A stretch of 64,000 nucleotides of DNA from Cristatella mucedo (Eukaryota > Bryozoa > Phylactolaemata > Cristatellidae), in NCBI GenBank assembly GCA_009760855.2, contig WPIO01000005.1, forward strand, positions 11,437,001 to 11,501,000, in the 5' to 3' direction. A program made the position numbers and the translations under genes. A model generated the notes under the pieces. The model saw only the letters and a list, made by a program, of their open reading frames with translations, ran no database searches and was not told the origin of the DNA. Positions 1 through 11,930 of this stretch are shown here, piece after piece (position 1 is the stretch's first letter; every line of letters begins with the position of its first letter).

Positions 1-1264
1 TATGGGCTTCAGCACAATAGCATTGCTGCCTATGCATTGCATCCCAATATCGATCTAGGCCAGCATCCGTGTTAACAGGTCGGGAAGCAATCTCTACGGA
101 TTTAGTAGCAACAAGCCTCAGAACAAGGCACTATCAAATCAGCATTCGTGTATGGGCGTTAATAAATGCTTAAAGACTAAAGAAATTGTGAGCTCCATTT
201 ATAAGCAAAGACGAGAGAAGAGTAATGGACTACGGTGGGAATGCAATCTAATTCTAAGCAGTACACTATTTCAAGATGGCCTTACAATTGCCGATTAAAT
301 GCACCTGTAACGATGCCAGTTTTCGGCGACAGCTTAAAAATCTGGGATCTGCCAGGTATTGCGATTTATAAAGTTATCGACCAGAGAAAAACGGAGCTCT
401 GAGTGCTTCGAGAAGCTTAGTCGCTTTTTGTCGGAATGTGGTAGTTCAGTAACGTAAAAACATTGATTCAAATTGAGTTCACTCTCGAACCACTCCCAAA
501 TGGTGTAGCTGTCTTTCTGACAGTTCTCTCTTCGTTGATAACTGAACTGTGAAAACTAAACCTCTATAAATATTCAACTTTAATATCAAAAATGCATTTT
601 CAAAAACTGCTACTTAGGCATTATCGATCAAACTTAAGGCCGCTCAATCATTGTAAGAGCAATATGCCATCAATTAGAAGATGCTAACTACAGCCTGCAA
701 AAATAAAGACTTTTAAAGCTTATTCCAAGGTTAAATTATGTAATAGATGTGTGCTGAGCAATAGAAGTCGATCTTTTGAATTCTGGTAGAGCATCACCTG
801 AGAGTGACGTCTTCTTCTTAAAATGGCAAGCTCCAGGTCGAATCTGTGACCTGATGGTTAAATTAATTGGAAACCATGTCCAAAGTTTACTACGATATCA
901 AGTCACCCCTTTCAATTGTTAATCAGCTAAAGATTTTGGAAAAAGATGTGGGTACAAGGAACCAACTTAAGTAAAACAGTTCCTGCAACTCAGAAAAACA
1001 TGGTTGTCCTTAACGCTGCATCGCAACAATGGGGAAGCTTAGCACTGCCGGCTGTGCAACAGCTATGTAGCTGGAGGCAATCAGAAATCGGTTCAAAGCA
1101 CGGTATTACTATTTAGCGCTCTTAGAAACTTAATCTTTTCTTAGGCACTTTCCGTATGCTGTAAAGAAAGTAAGACCGTAAGGTTAGTGATAACATGCCC
1201 AGTGTCAACAGGCATTAGCATACACAGGACAAATCAGAAGAGCTCCACTTGCTATGCTAAAAGT
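1..1264. other. AT-leaning sequence, nothing recognised
   Basis: No reading frame, RNA gene or repeat family seen elsewhere in the window was recognised here. Confidence 0.5.
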
Positions 1265-1415
1265 GGTTTGGCCCAGTGGTTAAGGTGCTCGACCTGGTCA
1301 AGGTCTGGCCGAGGTCGTGGGCTCGAGCCCCGTGACGTACGTGAAGCGCCTGAATTAATAAATTAATTAAGCTCTCTTAGGGCGCTATAGAAATGAAATA
1401 TATTTATATTTAATA
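1265..1415 (+). repeat. SINE family 1 (tRNA-derived), copy 1
   Basis: The head carries a Pol III A box (TGGCCCAGTGGTTAAGG) and a B box (GGGCTCGAGCCC). It is followed by GAAGCGCCTGAAT and a tail ending AGGGCGCTATAGAAATGAA. The hairpin segment is partly AT-expanded. The other copies in the window define the same head-plus-tail structure. Confidence 0.8.
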
Positions 1416-1955
1416 TACAAGAGGTAGTGAACTCTGGACCCGTAACCCAGACGATGCAGGATTGTTTACCGCTCGAGGTGAATTTATGTATCGGCGTTCA
1501 GTCCGTCGGCAGACGACCTCCGGTCGCTGTGTATTATGACATTAGGGATATTACATATGCTGGAGAAGAAGTATGTCCAGGCTTGCAAGTAATCACAGAG
1601 GTACAAATCTTTACGCATACCAATCGTAGCTATCTGACGACTTTTCTTAAAGAGAATTTAGTGTGTGACCCATTTTCGACTGAGCGCTAGCGAGATCATT
1701 ACCAGAAGCCTAGTTTTATAACTTCCGTTATGGAATCTGCAGAATAAACCCGCCCAAAAACCAAGCAGAAAACAAAACATTTATGAGAGCGAGAATGCTC
1801 GCTAAGGAAATTTACATTTGATAAGTATTACGTGTTTATAATGTCTCATAAATAGGCTAATTGTATTTGTGCAAGCAATCCGTCGCCTACGAAGGCCGTT
1901 GCCTTGCTGTGAATATCACTGACGAGCCATTAGAGTGATTATATTAGTAATATCA
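1416..1955. other. Unassigned spacer
   Basis: An open frame of 87 codons begins on GTG and shows no recognisable domain, so it is treated as chance. Confidence 0.45.
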
Positions 1956-3430
1956 TATATCGAAACCTCACACCTTGCTAGTAAGTTCCTGTCTGGCTTT
2001 AGAGCTAATCACTCCAGAGTCAGCATTGCTTAGGGTATACAACGACCTACTTAGAAATGCAGACATGGGTAGAGTGTCTCTTCTTGTTTTGCTTGAACTT
2101 TCGGCAGCTTTTGGTACCATCGATCACTAAATTCTTCTAGAGCGCCTCTCATCTCGCCTGGGCATCACTGGCACTGCTCTGCAGTGGTTCAGGACCTATC
2201 TCAGTGGGAGACTCCAGAGTATTGACGTGAATGGACAAAGATCATCTGATGTACCTCTGAAATATGGAGTACCTCAGGGCTCCGTGCTAGGTCCGGTTCT
2301 TTTCACGGTTTATACTCTCCCTCTTGCTGATGTGATTGCCAAGCACAATCTAGGCTTTCACTTCTATGCGGATAACACACAGTTGTACCTTTGCTTTGAT
2401 CCCTCCCAGCATTCGAGCACCTCCAATTCTCTCAACTCACTTGCTGCATGCATTGATGACATCCTCACATGGATGGCAGCAAATTTTCTAAAACTTAACG
2501 ATAATAAAACTAACTTACTAGTAATGGCCAAACCCAGTATCATTCAGAGATTGGAAAGGCTGTCTCTCAAAATTGGCTCTGTCAGCATATCTCCTGTTGA
2601 ATCAGCTCGAAATCTAGGTGTCATATTCCAAAGCGACCTCTCGTTAGACGACCATATCAGCTCCACAGTCAAATCTGCCTATTTTCAGCTACATAACATT
2701 GCTAAAATTCGGGCTTGTTTAGATAAGGATACCACGTCCAAGTTGGTCCATGCATTCGTGACATCCCGTCTCGACTTCTGCAACTCACTGCTTACTGGCC
2801 TACCAGCATGTGCGATCAGGCGATTGCAGCTGGTGCAAAACTCTGCAGCTAGGCTTGTCTGTCGTGAGCGTCGCGGTTGCCACATTACTCCACTTCTCGC
2901 CGAACTGCACTGGCCACCAGTCAAGCAACGGATTGACTTCAAGGTTTTGTGGCTCACTTTTAGGTCCCTTCATTCTTTGGCTCCAGCCTATCTCTCAGAT
3001 CTACTCCCCCATCAGGCCAAGCATCGTACCACCCGCTTTTCGGAATCCAACAGTCTACAAATACTTCGCACAAACCTTAAATCCTTTGGAGACCCTGAAT
3101 TTAGTTCGTATGCTCCCAAAGCCTGGAACTCCCTCCCGACGTGCGTCAGAACATCCCCACCTGTTTAGGACAGCATTTAGTGGGTCCCTGTGATTCGTCG
3201 TTGATGTGCTTATGCGTGCTGACGCTGTGCATGCTGCCACTAACCACATTTGCATGCTGACCATGTGCATGTCACCCCTAACCATATAATTCATTTTGTT
3301 TGTTTTTCAAGCATGATTTTACTTACCATTCAATTGCATTTCCCTTTGCAGCAAATGTGAAGCGCCTAGAAAGAGATTGAGTTCTCTGAGGGCGCTATAT
3401 CAAGTGCATTATCATTATTATTATTATTGA
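1956..3430 (+). mobile_element. LINE family A (L2/CR1-like), 5'-truncated copy
   Basis: Encodes the reverse transcriptase palm ([19 protein letters not shown]) and C-terminal domain through to the 3' hairpin (GCGCCTAGAAAGAGA...GGGCGC) and an (ATT)n tail at about 3410-3428. It is dead: a small deletion near 2015 shifts the frame relative to the copy at 16.3 kb, a stop sits at about 2129, the catalytic YADD reads YADN, and about 40 bp are missing near 3160 just before the end of the ORF. Confidence 0.9.
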
Positions 3431-6040
3431 TACAATTTTCATTTTCATAGCATCAAATATAACTATTTGTCAATCAAGTTCCTTTACGTGTACAGAAAAT
3501 GAGAAAATCAACTGAATAGTGGTAATAGAAAATGCAATTTTAGCATGACTTGACAGGTGAAAGTCAACTCTGGCGCTGACCTAGCACACACTGAAAGAAA
3601 TGGCTAGTCTTGTACCTTCCGCTTGCACGTTGTCAAGTCTCAAGTACAGAGCTTCTAAAGATGACAAAGGCGGACTGGAACTTACTATTTGTAATATCTC
3701 TAAGGCAATGTCTTACGTACGGTTGGCGTCGCCATAATTCACTCTTGAGCAAGGTGATGCCAACTAGCCGGATCGGTAACAACAGTTGGTGCGGAATCGC
3801 GGGAGCGTGTTACATCGCCAAAATCTGAGAGTTTTTTTTGCTGTAGAAAACCTTTGGTTTTCTACAGCTTGGTTTTCTACAGCATGCATCGTTTGACGTA
3901 TGCTGTTGGCTCCTTTGTATCCACTATTTGATCAATTTTGAAACTCGAAAAGATTTGGGAAGGCTGTAAAGGAATTACTTCCAGAATAATTATTCGCACA
4001 GGTACCGGCTACTACCAGTCCGGCAGTACCGTGGTTGTAAAGGTGATATTATAGCAGGTGGCGTTATTCTGGGTGTATTAGAAGGTTAAGGCCAGATACC
4101 AAATCAAACCTACAGGCCATGCAATCTGCGCTGCACGGAAATCACTTGAGAGATGAGTTCAATATAGCCCATTATAAGTCTGAATCACAAGGAACGACTT
4201 TGCATGAAAACTGTTTGTGTGACGTCCGTAATTCTGCACGCCAAGATACAGAGCTTGAGTGCATGCATGAAGGTTTAGGCCTCGCGCCGGTATTTATCGG
4301 GCGGCCACTCTGAGACTAGCACCGCTAGGAGCGCTATTTTTGAAGTCTAGTCATAAACAAATTAAGTTGGATGCCGCACACCGCAAAAACACAAAAAATT
4401 GACCGAATGAAAAGCGTAGTAATAGCTGCACCCCCTTATCTGTCCTGACCAATAGTTGAATATTGGTTGGGCTCATAGAACGGGCTCACTCCTTCCGTTC
4501 GCTGCGAGAACTTGCGCCGATATCTAAAGAGCGAATACATGAAATGAGATTTTCAAGTTGATCTATTAAAGCAGTTTTCAGAAGCCGTTAAAGCTGCTTT
4601 CACGATCTGCTTCGCATTGACGAAAAAGACAATTTTGAAAACACCTTGCGGTTTAGTGGCTTTAAAGCCCAACAACAAAAATCCCGCACCAGCAGGGCGA
4701 CACAGGCGGCAGCCCTTAAAACCGGAAAGTGAATCCTGGGTCTTCAAGATTCCTTATTAAATCGAGGCTCGCTCAGAATTACGCTACATATACATGTTTC
4801 GCCGTCTGTAACGGCGCAGTCACAATGACTGGGTGCATTGCTAAGCTGAAGAGTTTTCTACAGCGTTCACATCATCGCTCGAGGGCCTTCGGAGCGCCAA
4901 CATTCCGAGATAAGAAACAGCTTGCATAAAAGAAGAGGTTGGTGCGAGATCTGAGTAACGATTGCCTTAAAATAAGAACGATGGAGCAGAGAATGTGGTG
5001 CTTTCGTTGGCGCTAGTGTGGATTTTTAAGCCATTAAAAAAAGATTTTCATGTGTGTATCGCTCAAAACTATCGATATGACGGGGTATAGTTTGACCTAG
5101 AGGGGCATAACGTGACCAAGGCCATAGTATACCTTCGGAGTATATAGCGGCTTCGGCCGTTTTTTAAGCCCGTGTATACTCCGGCCTGGGAGTATACTCT
5201 AGCCTGGTACAACGAAACTGACAGTAGTCGAACGGTTAACTTCACTAAAATTAACGTTTTGAGCCATTCTTAGTCGTTCCCGATTGAGGATGAATATTAT
5301 CAGTTGCCTATGAAATTTATCTGGCTTTTATTCACTGTTGACAGATCGTGAGGCTCGACGATTTCTGCTAGAACGATAACCGCACGCCGTTAGCGCGGCG
5401 CTTCGAGGACGGTATGCAAAGAAGTATTGCCACCGGTCAGTACCGAGGTTGACAGTATGGTAGACACCGACCGCTCGATTCAGCTTACACGGCCGAACCC
5501 ACGGCTCGATCGATATACCGGCAGATGAAGCGGGTATCGAACCGCAGCCGCCGCGCTGAACGAGAACCTACTAATTGACGTGTCAGCTGCAAAGGGCGGT
5601 AAATTTAGGCACCGCCTCTGACCCAGAAGCCGCGCCAGAGGCCGCGCGGAGTGGGCGAGTACAAATTTCAAGAAACCGGCCGCAAAGATGCAGCTACCGG
5701 GCGGCAGAGATGCAGCAGCTGACAGCGGAGGAGTAGCATCCGGAAACAGAGAAGCAACAGCCTGACGAGCGGCAGCTGCTGGCAGACGAACGTCTTCAGA
5801 CGAACATGCAGGCTATGAGCCCGTCGCCAGCACGTTCGGGATTCGGCTTGCTTTACCTCGCGTGTGTTCAGCGCAGCTGCTGATGCCAGGAGACCGCTGG
5901 CAAGGGCGATGTACGGTGTCGAGTGGTATCCGAACAAACGTCAAGGGGCCACGACACTGTAAAGAAGCCTTGCCAGCTACAGCTCGAGGCCAGAAAAGTT
6001 ATCATAAAATCGAACTTCGACAAGTAGGACATTGCAAGCA
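3431..6040. other. Unassigned spacer with inverted repeats
   Basis: No gene recognised. It contains a hairpin at 3840-3868 with a duplicated arm to 3883, and a short inverted repeat at 5136-5183. Reading frames at 5480-5937 are compositional (CG-rich) and show no domain. Confidence 0.45.
3840..3883. repeat. Perfect hairpin with a duplicated arm
   Basis: A 13-bp arm (GCTGTAGAAAACC, 3840-3852), a 3-base loop and its exact complement (3856-3868), then a second copy of the right arm (GGTTTTCTACAGC, 3871-3883). Confidence 0.85.
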
Positions 6041-6640
6041 TGCGGCTGGACTAGCAGACTTTGCTCTCCTCACGAGTGATGCTGTTGTGCAATCTTAAAT
6101 ATGTGCTTGAACTGTTGGTGTTATCCTTAACAACTACCTAAATTTTAAAGTTTCGTTAGGAAGATTGCCTCCACAGCTAGCCATCACGTCGGATCCCAAT
6201 CTAAGATTAGGGACTGTCGACTACGGTGTCTTCCTAAAAGTTTAACTAGCTCCCTGGTTCTGTCTAGTCAGGATTATTGCCATTGTATTTTGGCAGGGCT
6301 ACCGCAAAAAGGCATTAGGCCACTGCAGCTGGTGATGAATATGTCTTCAATGCTATTTAACCAATCCCAGAGGTTCAGCCGCGAGTCACCTTTGTGCTGA
6401 AGAAGCTGCGATGGCTTGCGGTCAATCAACGGATACAAAGTAAAGTCTTACGCTGACCCAAACAGCATGGCATGGCTTGGCTCCTCCATACCTAGCTGAA
6501 CTGCCGCACCAGTTTCAACCTCCTCGTGCCCTCAGATCTTACCGCTGTTCCATTCCTACGCTTACAGACCACTGGTGACGAAACTTTTGCTCTGCAGGTC
6601 CCAGACTATGGAACTCACTTCCTTGTGGGACACTAGCCTT
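6041..6640 (+). mobile_element. LINE family B, degenerate 3' half
   Basis: Aligns by eye with the family B copy at 60.2-61.8 kb: GGCTGGACTAGCAGACTTTG, then CAGGGCTACCGCAAAAAGGC and TTGGCTCCTCCATACCTAGC. It codes relics of the C-terminal RT region ([15 protein letters not shown] type) with several frame breaks, and ends before the true 3' terminus. Confidence 0.8.
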
Positions 6641-7560
6641 GTGCTTGCTTTTTAGTGAGTATAGTAAGTATAATATAGTAAGTAAGCATACACGCTCGTA
6701 ATACAAGTAATACACCAATCAATAATGCCCATACTCTAGGAGATAGCCCGTACGTATAGCTTCAGGATGTAGACTCGATAGCTCGAGCTGGCCACAATGG
6801 GTTGACGCACGACTGATAAAAATATCAAAATAGCCATACTTTTAGTGCCTTATAATTTGATTAATAGGGTCCGTTAACCCTGAACGTTGAAAACAAATTT
6901 AGCGGAAACTCGCTCGGACAGTCAGGACATTTTCAAGATTTCCGAAAACTCTATACAGCAGTAGTTACATAAAACCTTGCTTAGCTGCGCTTTATATAGT
7001 GATAAACGCCGACACAAGTTCAGATTCTCTATGTGACCGTTATGCCCTGTCGGCTGGGCTACTTTATGCATTTGCTTCGATGGCGCTGCAACGGCTCCTA
7101 AACTGCAGCCCTTCGCCACAAACGCAGCCCACGTGACGGGCACTCTAGTCACTGTAGGCGCGCGGCGGATATCGGTGCAGCCAACTTCTTGGAGTGAGTG
7201 GTGACGTGCAAGAGAAGGAAAGGAATCAAGGGCGTCCCTACCTTAATAGCAAGTCCGAATCTTTTTCGGAGAGCGGTATACTCCAAAGCCACAGAGAGGC
7301 ACGTGTGTACGGCACCAGCCATAGCGAACAACATGCTAGTTTGAAGCCTGAACTACATTTAAATTGACCATGATCTCAAGACATTTTTTGTGTAGGCCTG
7401 CTCAGTTTTAGGGGATTTTGTCGCATGCTGTGCATGAACTTCTTTATCTTCTTTAGCTACCAGCTTTGGCCTCTGCCTCCGACAGCTTTGGAAAGATATT
7501 TTACAGGTACTTGAAAACTAAGCTGCTAGCTTATCGTCTAGACCCGTAAAAAATTGCTTA
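6641..7560. other. Unassigned spacer
   Basis: Nothing recognised; short AT repeats (agtataa type) near 6660-6690. Confidence 0.4.
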
Positions 7561-8160
7561 ATGAGGCCTCACTTGACGTACAGTATTGGCATTGGCGCTT
7601 TCCGAGTGTCTACCAGTATGACAGAGTCGGCGGCGTCTGCGACAGAGGCATTGGCCTGCGATGGAGCACAAGCCATGAAGGTGACGTTGGATTGCGACCA
7701 GCCGGTGGGCTGTGACGCGGAGCAGGCCGGAGAGTGTGTGCAGACCAAAGAGTCTGCACAGGACGGCAAGACTGTCCCCAGGAAGGAGAGTCTGTGCTGG
7801 CATCAGAGACTGTGCAGACCGAAGAGTCCGCACAGGCCGGAGAGTCTGTGCAGCTCGGGGAGTCAGCTCGGGACGGAGAGACTGTGAAGGTTGGAGAGGC
7901 TGTGCAGGCCGGAGAAGCAGCTGTGCATGTCGGAGAAGCGGCGGCAGAATCGGATGGAGCGACGGCGGCCGAGGTCAGCAAAACGGTGGCTGTGGACGTC
8001 AGCTCGGCGACGATGGCCGGTGGCTCACGTTGCCGGCTGGTCGCGAAAGGCCGTGCACCAGCGCGCCTCCTGCGAGCAGCTGTAAGGTAGCCAGCCCGCC
8101 TGTGGGGTCAGCTATTGCTGTTGGCTGCTATGCCGATACGGCACTGCACGTGTAGTGTCG
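7561..8160 (+). pseudogene. Hexapeptide-repeat reading frame, probable retroelement internal region
   Basis: About 7700-7930 consists of degenerate 18-bp units coding x-Q-x-G-E-S type hexapeptides (AQAGES, VQLGES, ARDGET, VKVGEA, VQAGEA). The run begins in the frame of 7561 and continues in the frame of 7734, implying a frameshift near 7800. No catalytic domain is visible. It lies just upstream of a purine tract and an LTR (8255-8568), and its acidic helical repeats resemble those of the Gag-like frame at 21.76 kb, so it is probably the internal part of an LTR retrotransposon. A host repeat protein is less likely. Confidence 0.5.
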
Positions 8161-8239
8161 CGTTTGCAGAGGCTAGGCGTGCTCAATGCTGCCCTGTACA
8201 TTGCAGCTACATGTGTTGCTGCTGCAAACTTGTGACCTT

Positions 8240-8568
8240 AAGGTCAAGGGGGCGTGTAGTTCGATTGCATGAGGGCTGGTACTGCTCCTTTCCTGAACAG
8301 CAGGTGGGAGCATCCTCGAGAGGGGCCCGTGCACAGCTGTGGTCCAATTCTAATGAGGCGTTGACACAGGCCGATAACCTGCTGGTGAACAGATGGTGGA
8401 TTCACCATCGGGGTCGGCCAAGGGACAGCCCGAGGGGCGGAGAGAGGAGACTCGAGTGTGAGAAGGGAGCGAAGGCAGTCGTGCATGCGTCTTGCTGCTC
8501 CGTGCCTTGTGCAATAAACCGTTGGCGTTGTTCATCGGCTGGCTCTCTGATGGGCGAGCCAAACTACA
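8240..8568 (+). mobile_element. Purine tract plus 3' LTR of a retrotransposon
   Basis: The purine-rich AAGGTCAAGGGGGCG (8240-8254) abuts a 314-bp segment (8255-8568) that starts TGTAGT and ends ACTACA, a perfect 6-bp terminal inverted repeat of TG...CA type. A polyadenylation signal AATAAA lies at 8513-8518. This is the layout of a 3' LTR. No second copy of this LTR was found in the window. Confidence 0.6.
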
Positions 8569-9195
8569 CGTACAACGGCGGAGAGCCGAAGCCGACTGAC
8601 CAATTAACACGTTCGTTCGCGCTTGCTGCGTCGTCTTGCGCCCCCATAGTGTACTTTGTATAGGACCCTCCATGTAGATTTATTTAGTTCCCCTGTTGTT
8701 GTTGTTGTTGACGCATGGGATATTACAAAGAGGTTTGACCTGATGGCCGCTCGTCTTACCCTAGCTCAGCGGCATGGCGAGCGGCAGCGTGGCCGGAGTA
8801 TGGCAGGGCTTGGCGGGATATAGCCTGCTGTGAGCGACGCGAACGAAGGGAATGAGCCCGCGCTACGAGCCCAAGCGATATTACAACTATAGGCCAGGGC
8901 ACATCGGTGGGTATTGTTACCACGCTTTTTCATTCGGCTAATTTTTTGGGCTTTGGTGTTCGGTGTTCGGCTTCGCATCCGTTTATAACTCGGCTGCAAA
9001 CTCAGCGCTCTTAACGGTGCTATTCTCAGCCAACGCCCGACGAATACTAGTGACGTCTGAGCCTTGAAGCACGGCAAGCTACTTGCAGGTTCTGCACCAA
9101 TGCACGCACGTAGGCCACTCCACCTGCGCGTCCACCGTGCCAGTTGCTCTGAGTGGTCAGTCCGTTCACGCCGAAAATGTTGGGGCAGCAAACTT

Positions 9196-9200
<5 letters not shown>
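8569..9200. other. Unassigned spacer
   Basis: A (GTT)n run at about 8694-8709; otherwise nothing recognised. Confidence 0.4.
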
Positions 9201-9264
<64 letters not shown>

Positions 9265-9321
9265 TCTCTCCTCCTCCTCCTCCTCCTCTCTCTCTCTCCT
9301 CCTCTCTCTCTCTCTCTCTCT
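9201..9321. repeat. Polypyrimidine (CT)n / (CCT)n microsatellite
   Basis: About 120 bp of almost uninterrupted C and T on the plus strand, mostly CT with an internal CCT block (9270-9305). The long Leu-Ser frames across it are artefacts of the repeat. Confidence 0.97.
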
Positions 9322-9427
9322 GTTCCAGCCTATTCGAGTACCCGAATTATATGAATTAAAACATTATATTGCACAAATAACCTAATATTGGGCAAAAAGT
9401 TCCAAATAACAAGCAGCAATCACTCAT

Positions 9428-9500
9428 AATAATAATAATAATATTGCACTTGATAAAGCGCCCTCAGAGAACTTAATCTCTTTCTAGGCGCTTTACATTT
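9428..9500 (-). mobile_element. LINE family A, 3' tail only
   Basis: (AAT)n followed by TTGCACTTGATAAAGCGCCC and the hairpin to AGGCGCTTTACA, which is the reverse complement of the family A 3' end. A heavily 5'-truncated insertion. Confidence 0.88.
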
Positions 9501-10065
9501 ACTCATCTAACCTTCAAGAGTTCTCTCGGAGTGTTCGAATGTAAAGTGAGATTATTAGGACTTGTCTTGATTCCCGAAAGGCATGGGAAAGTGTGCTCTT
9601 TATGCCTCGCATATGTGAACGGATGCTTTCAACGAGTTTCTTTTCTTGATAAACACTTCACGCAGCTAGCTGAACATATCTACCGGTTGCCAGCAGCCTC
9701 TTGATGCCATGCCAATCAAGTATGGCTATTCACTATTCTTATACGTTAAAATGAAAAGCTAAAACTTTTTGGCACCTGTGCTGTTACACTTCTATGGACG
9801 ATATTCAAAAGTGCAATTTTCATCCAACCCTCACAAATTTGGGTGGAGGCGTAACGTGTTCTATACGTGCAAACCTAAAGTCCTTATGGTGCCTAATAGC
9901 GAAACCAGAGAATTTCAAAATATAATTTTCCTAACCACAGAAGCAAAGTTTTTGTAAAATAATAAATATTTTCTGTTTATTTGATGCATAATTAAATAAA
10001 TAAAAATGTTTAGCTAAGGAAAAAATTGGAATACGTTAAACAGTGCTATCACATCTAGCACAATC
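9501..10065. other. Unassigned AT-rich spacer
   Basis: Nothing recognised. Confidence 0.4.
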
Positions 10066-10858
10066 GTAATCTGCCTACTTTCAGCTACATATAATTGCCG
10101 AAATTTGGGCTTGTTTAGATAAGGATACCACGTCTAAGTTGGTCCATGCATTCGTGACATCCCCTCTCGACTTCTTTAACTCACTGCTTGCTGGCCTACC
10201 GGCATGTGCAATCAGGCGATTGCAGATGGTGAGAAACTTCCGCAGCTAGGCTTGTCTGTCGTGAGCGTCCCAGTTGACACATCACACCACTTCTCACCGA
10301 CCGGCACTGGCTACCAGTCAAGCAACGGATCGACTTCAAGGTTTTGTCGCTCACTGTTAGGTCATTTCATTCTTTGGCTCCAGCCCATCTCTCAGATCTA
10401 CTCCCCCACAAGGCCAAGCATCGTACCACCCGCTTTTCGGAATCCAACAGTTTACCAATACCTCGCACAAACCTCAAATCTTTTGGAGACCCTGCATTTA
10501 GCTCGTATGCTCCCAAAGCCTGGAACTCACTCCCGACTTCCGTCAGAACATCCCCTGACTTGACCAAATTTAAAAAGAACCTAAAAACACTTATTTAGGA
10601 CAGCATTTAGTGGGTCTCTGTGATTCGTCCTTGATGTGCTTATGCGTGCTGACACCGTGCATGCTGCCTCTAACCACATTTGCATGCTGACCCTGTGCAT
10701 GTCACCCCTAACCATGTTATTCATGTTGTTTATGAAGCATGATATTACTCGCCATTCAATTGCATTTCCCTTTGCAGCAAATGTAAAGCACCTAGAAGGA
10801 GATTTTAGTTCTCTGAGGGCGCTTTATCAAGTGAATTATTATTATTATTATTATTATC
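10066..10858 (+). mobile_element. LINE family A, 5'-truncated copy
   Basis: Begins within the C-terminal RT region (CTACTTTCAGCTACAT) and runs to the hairpin and (ATT)n tail. The C-terminal frame ([16 protein letters not shown]...[10 protein letters not shown]) is open to a stop at about 10598. Confidence 0.9.
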
Positions 10859-11817
10859 TGCCTGATTTAGCAGGCAAGCAGTTTCGTATGACTGAGCGGC
10901 TTCTACGGTATTAGCCTCCTTGCGACCACTGTGATTTCCTAGGTGAAGTATACTAGCCATTCCTTTCCTTCGTACAGAGACTGTTGGGTGACATTTGCTT
11001 TTGGTTGGCTTGTCGAAAACTGTGGTGCTCACATTCACACTTCTAGCCGCATGTACCCAGACATTAATTCTCATCTCGCCTTTTCTGGCACTTATATTGC
11101 AGCTGCCCGACATCGCTCCTATCCGATGCTTAAAAGAGCACGCCTACCTCAATCTGTTGTTTTTTCGCTTTGCTGTTGGATTAGATTGAGCACCACATTT
11201 TTTGGCCACTGCTCCGCGCCAGGAGGACATCGAGGCCTCGCCCAGCTTTTAGAAAATATAAAAAATGAGAACAACTAAATCGGCAATGCTTGGCTTTGGT
11301 AGTTTATGAATACATCTCACACACTTTGGTTTCAGTCTCGCTTTCCGGCTTAGTTCATAACAGTTTGCGAGAGAATTGTCGTGCGAAGCTCAGAATTCTT
11401 GGAAGACAGCACGGCTCATCGGATTCTAATCGCCTTAAGCTGCAATTCGTTTTGAAAAGCTTCCGCACGAGCAAGTGAACATAACGTTAGCTCAACGAGA
11501 CGAGTAAAGTTTATCTAGATAATGTTGGCGTCTAATCCCTCACTTAAACAGCGACGAACAAGGCCGGAACGCGTAGAAAGCCACTCGTGCATGGCATCCG
11601 CTTGGGCACACAATAGACTTGGTAAGCATCGGATTAGTCACTACCGACGAGCAATGGGAAGGGGGAAGACTCTGCTTTGCTGGAGCAGAGTGCATCGCCG
11701 GTAGAGCAGACGCTTTGCTATCGCCTTTAGGAACTGCCAGCAGCCTTTATCTCCAGCTCGAGAGCGGTGGCAGACCCGTTACAGAAGCAGCCACGTGTTG
11801 CTACGTCATTGATGAGT
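10859..11817. other. Spacer 3' of the acyl-CoA synthetase gene
   Basis: Presumably includes the 3' UTR of the minus-strand gene. No clear AATAAA was seen on that strand near the stop codon. Confidence 0.4.
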
Positions 11818-11930
11818 CTATTTAAGCTTATCCTTCAGCTCGCGCCGAAGTATCTTGCCGGACGCGTTCTTAGGAATGTCGTTGATGAATTTCACGCCTC
11901 CTCTCAATCTCTTATATGGCGCCACTCTCA
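11818..11930 (-). CDS. Exon 11 of the 4CL-like acyl-CoA synthetase (catalytic lysine, stop)
   Basis: Completes Val550 and codes to residue 586; the stop TAG is at 11818-11820. The acceptor is CTTGTAG. It contains [12 protein letters not shown] and [13 protein letters not shown]; Lys575 is the lysine needed for adenylation. The protein ends DKLK rather than the SKL/AKL peroxisomal signal. I saw no clear polyadenylation signal just downstream. Confidence 0.91.

Noticed and set aside
2685-2957. Minus-strand frames with start and stop inside LINE A copies (also 17545-17811, 46207-46395)
   Set aside because: Antisense shadows of the LINE ORF2 frame, recurring wherever that segment is present.
9083-9385. 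Open frames rich in Leu-Ser
   Set aside because: They are translations of the CT microsatellite.
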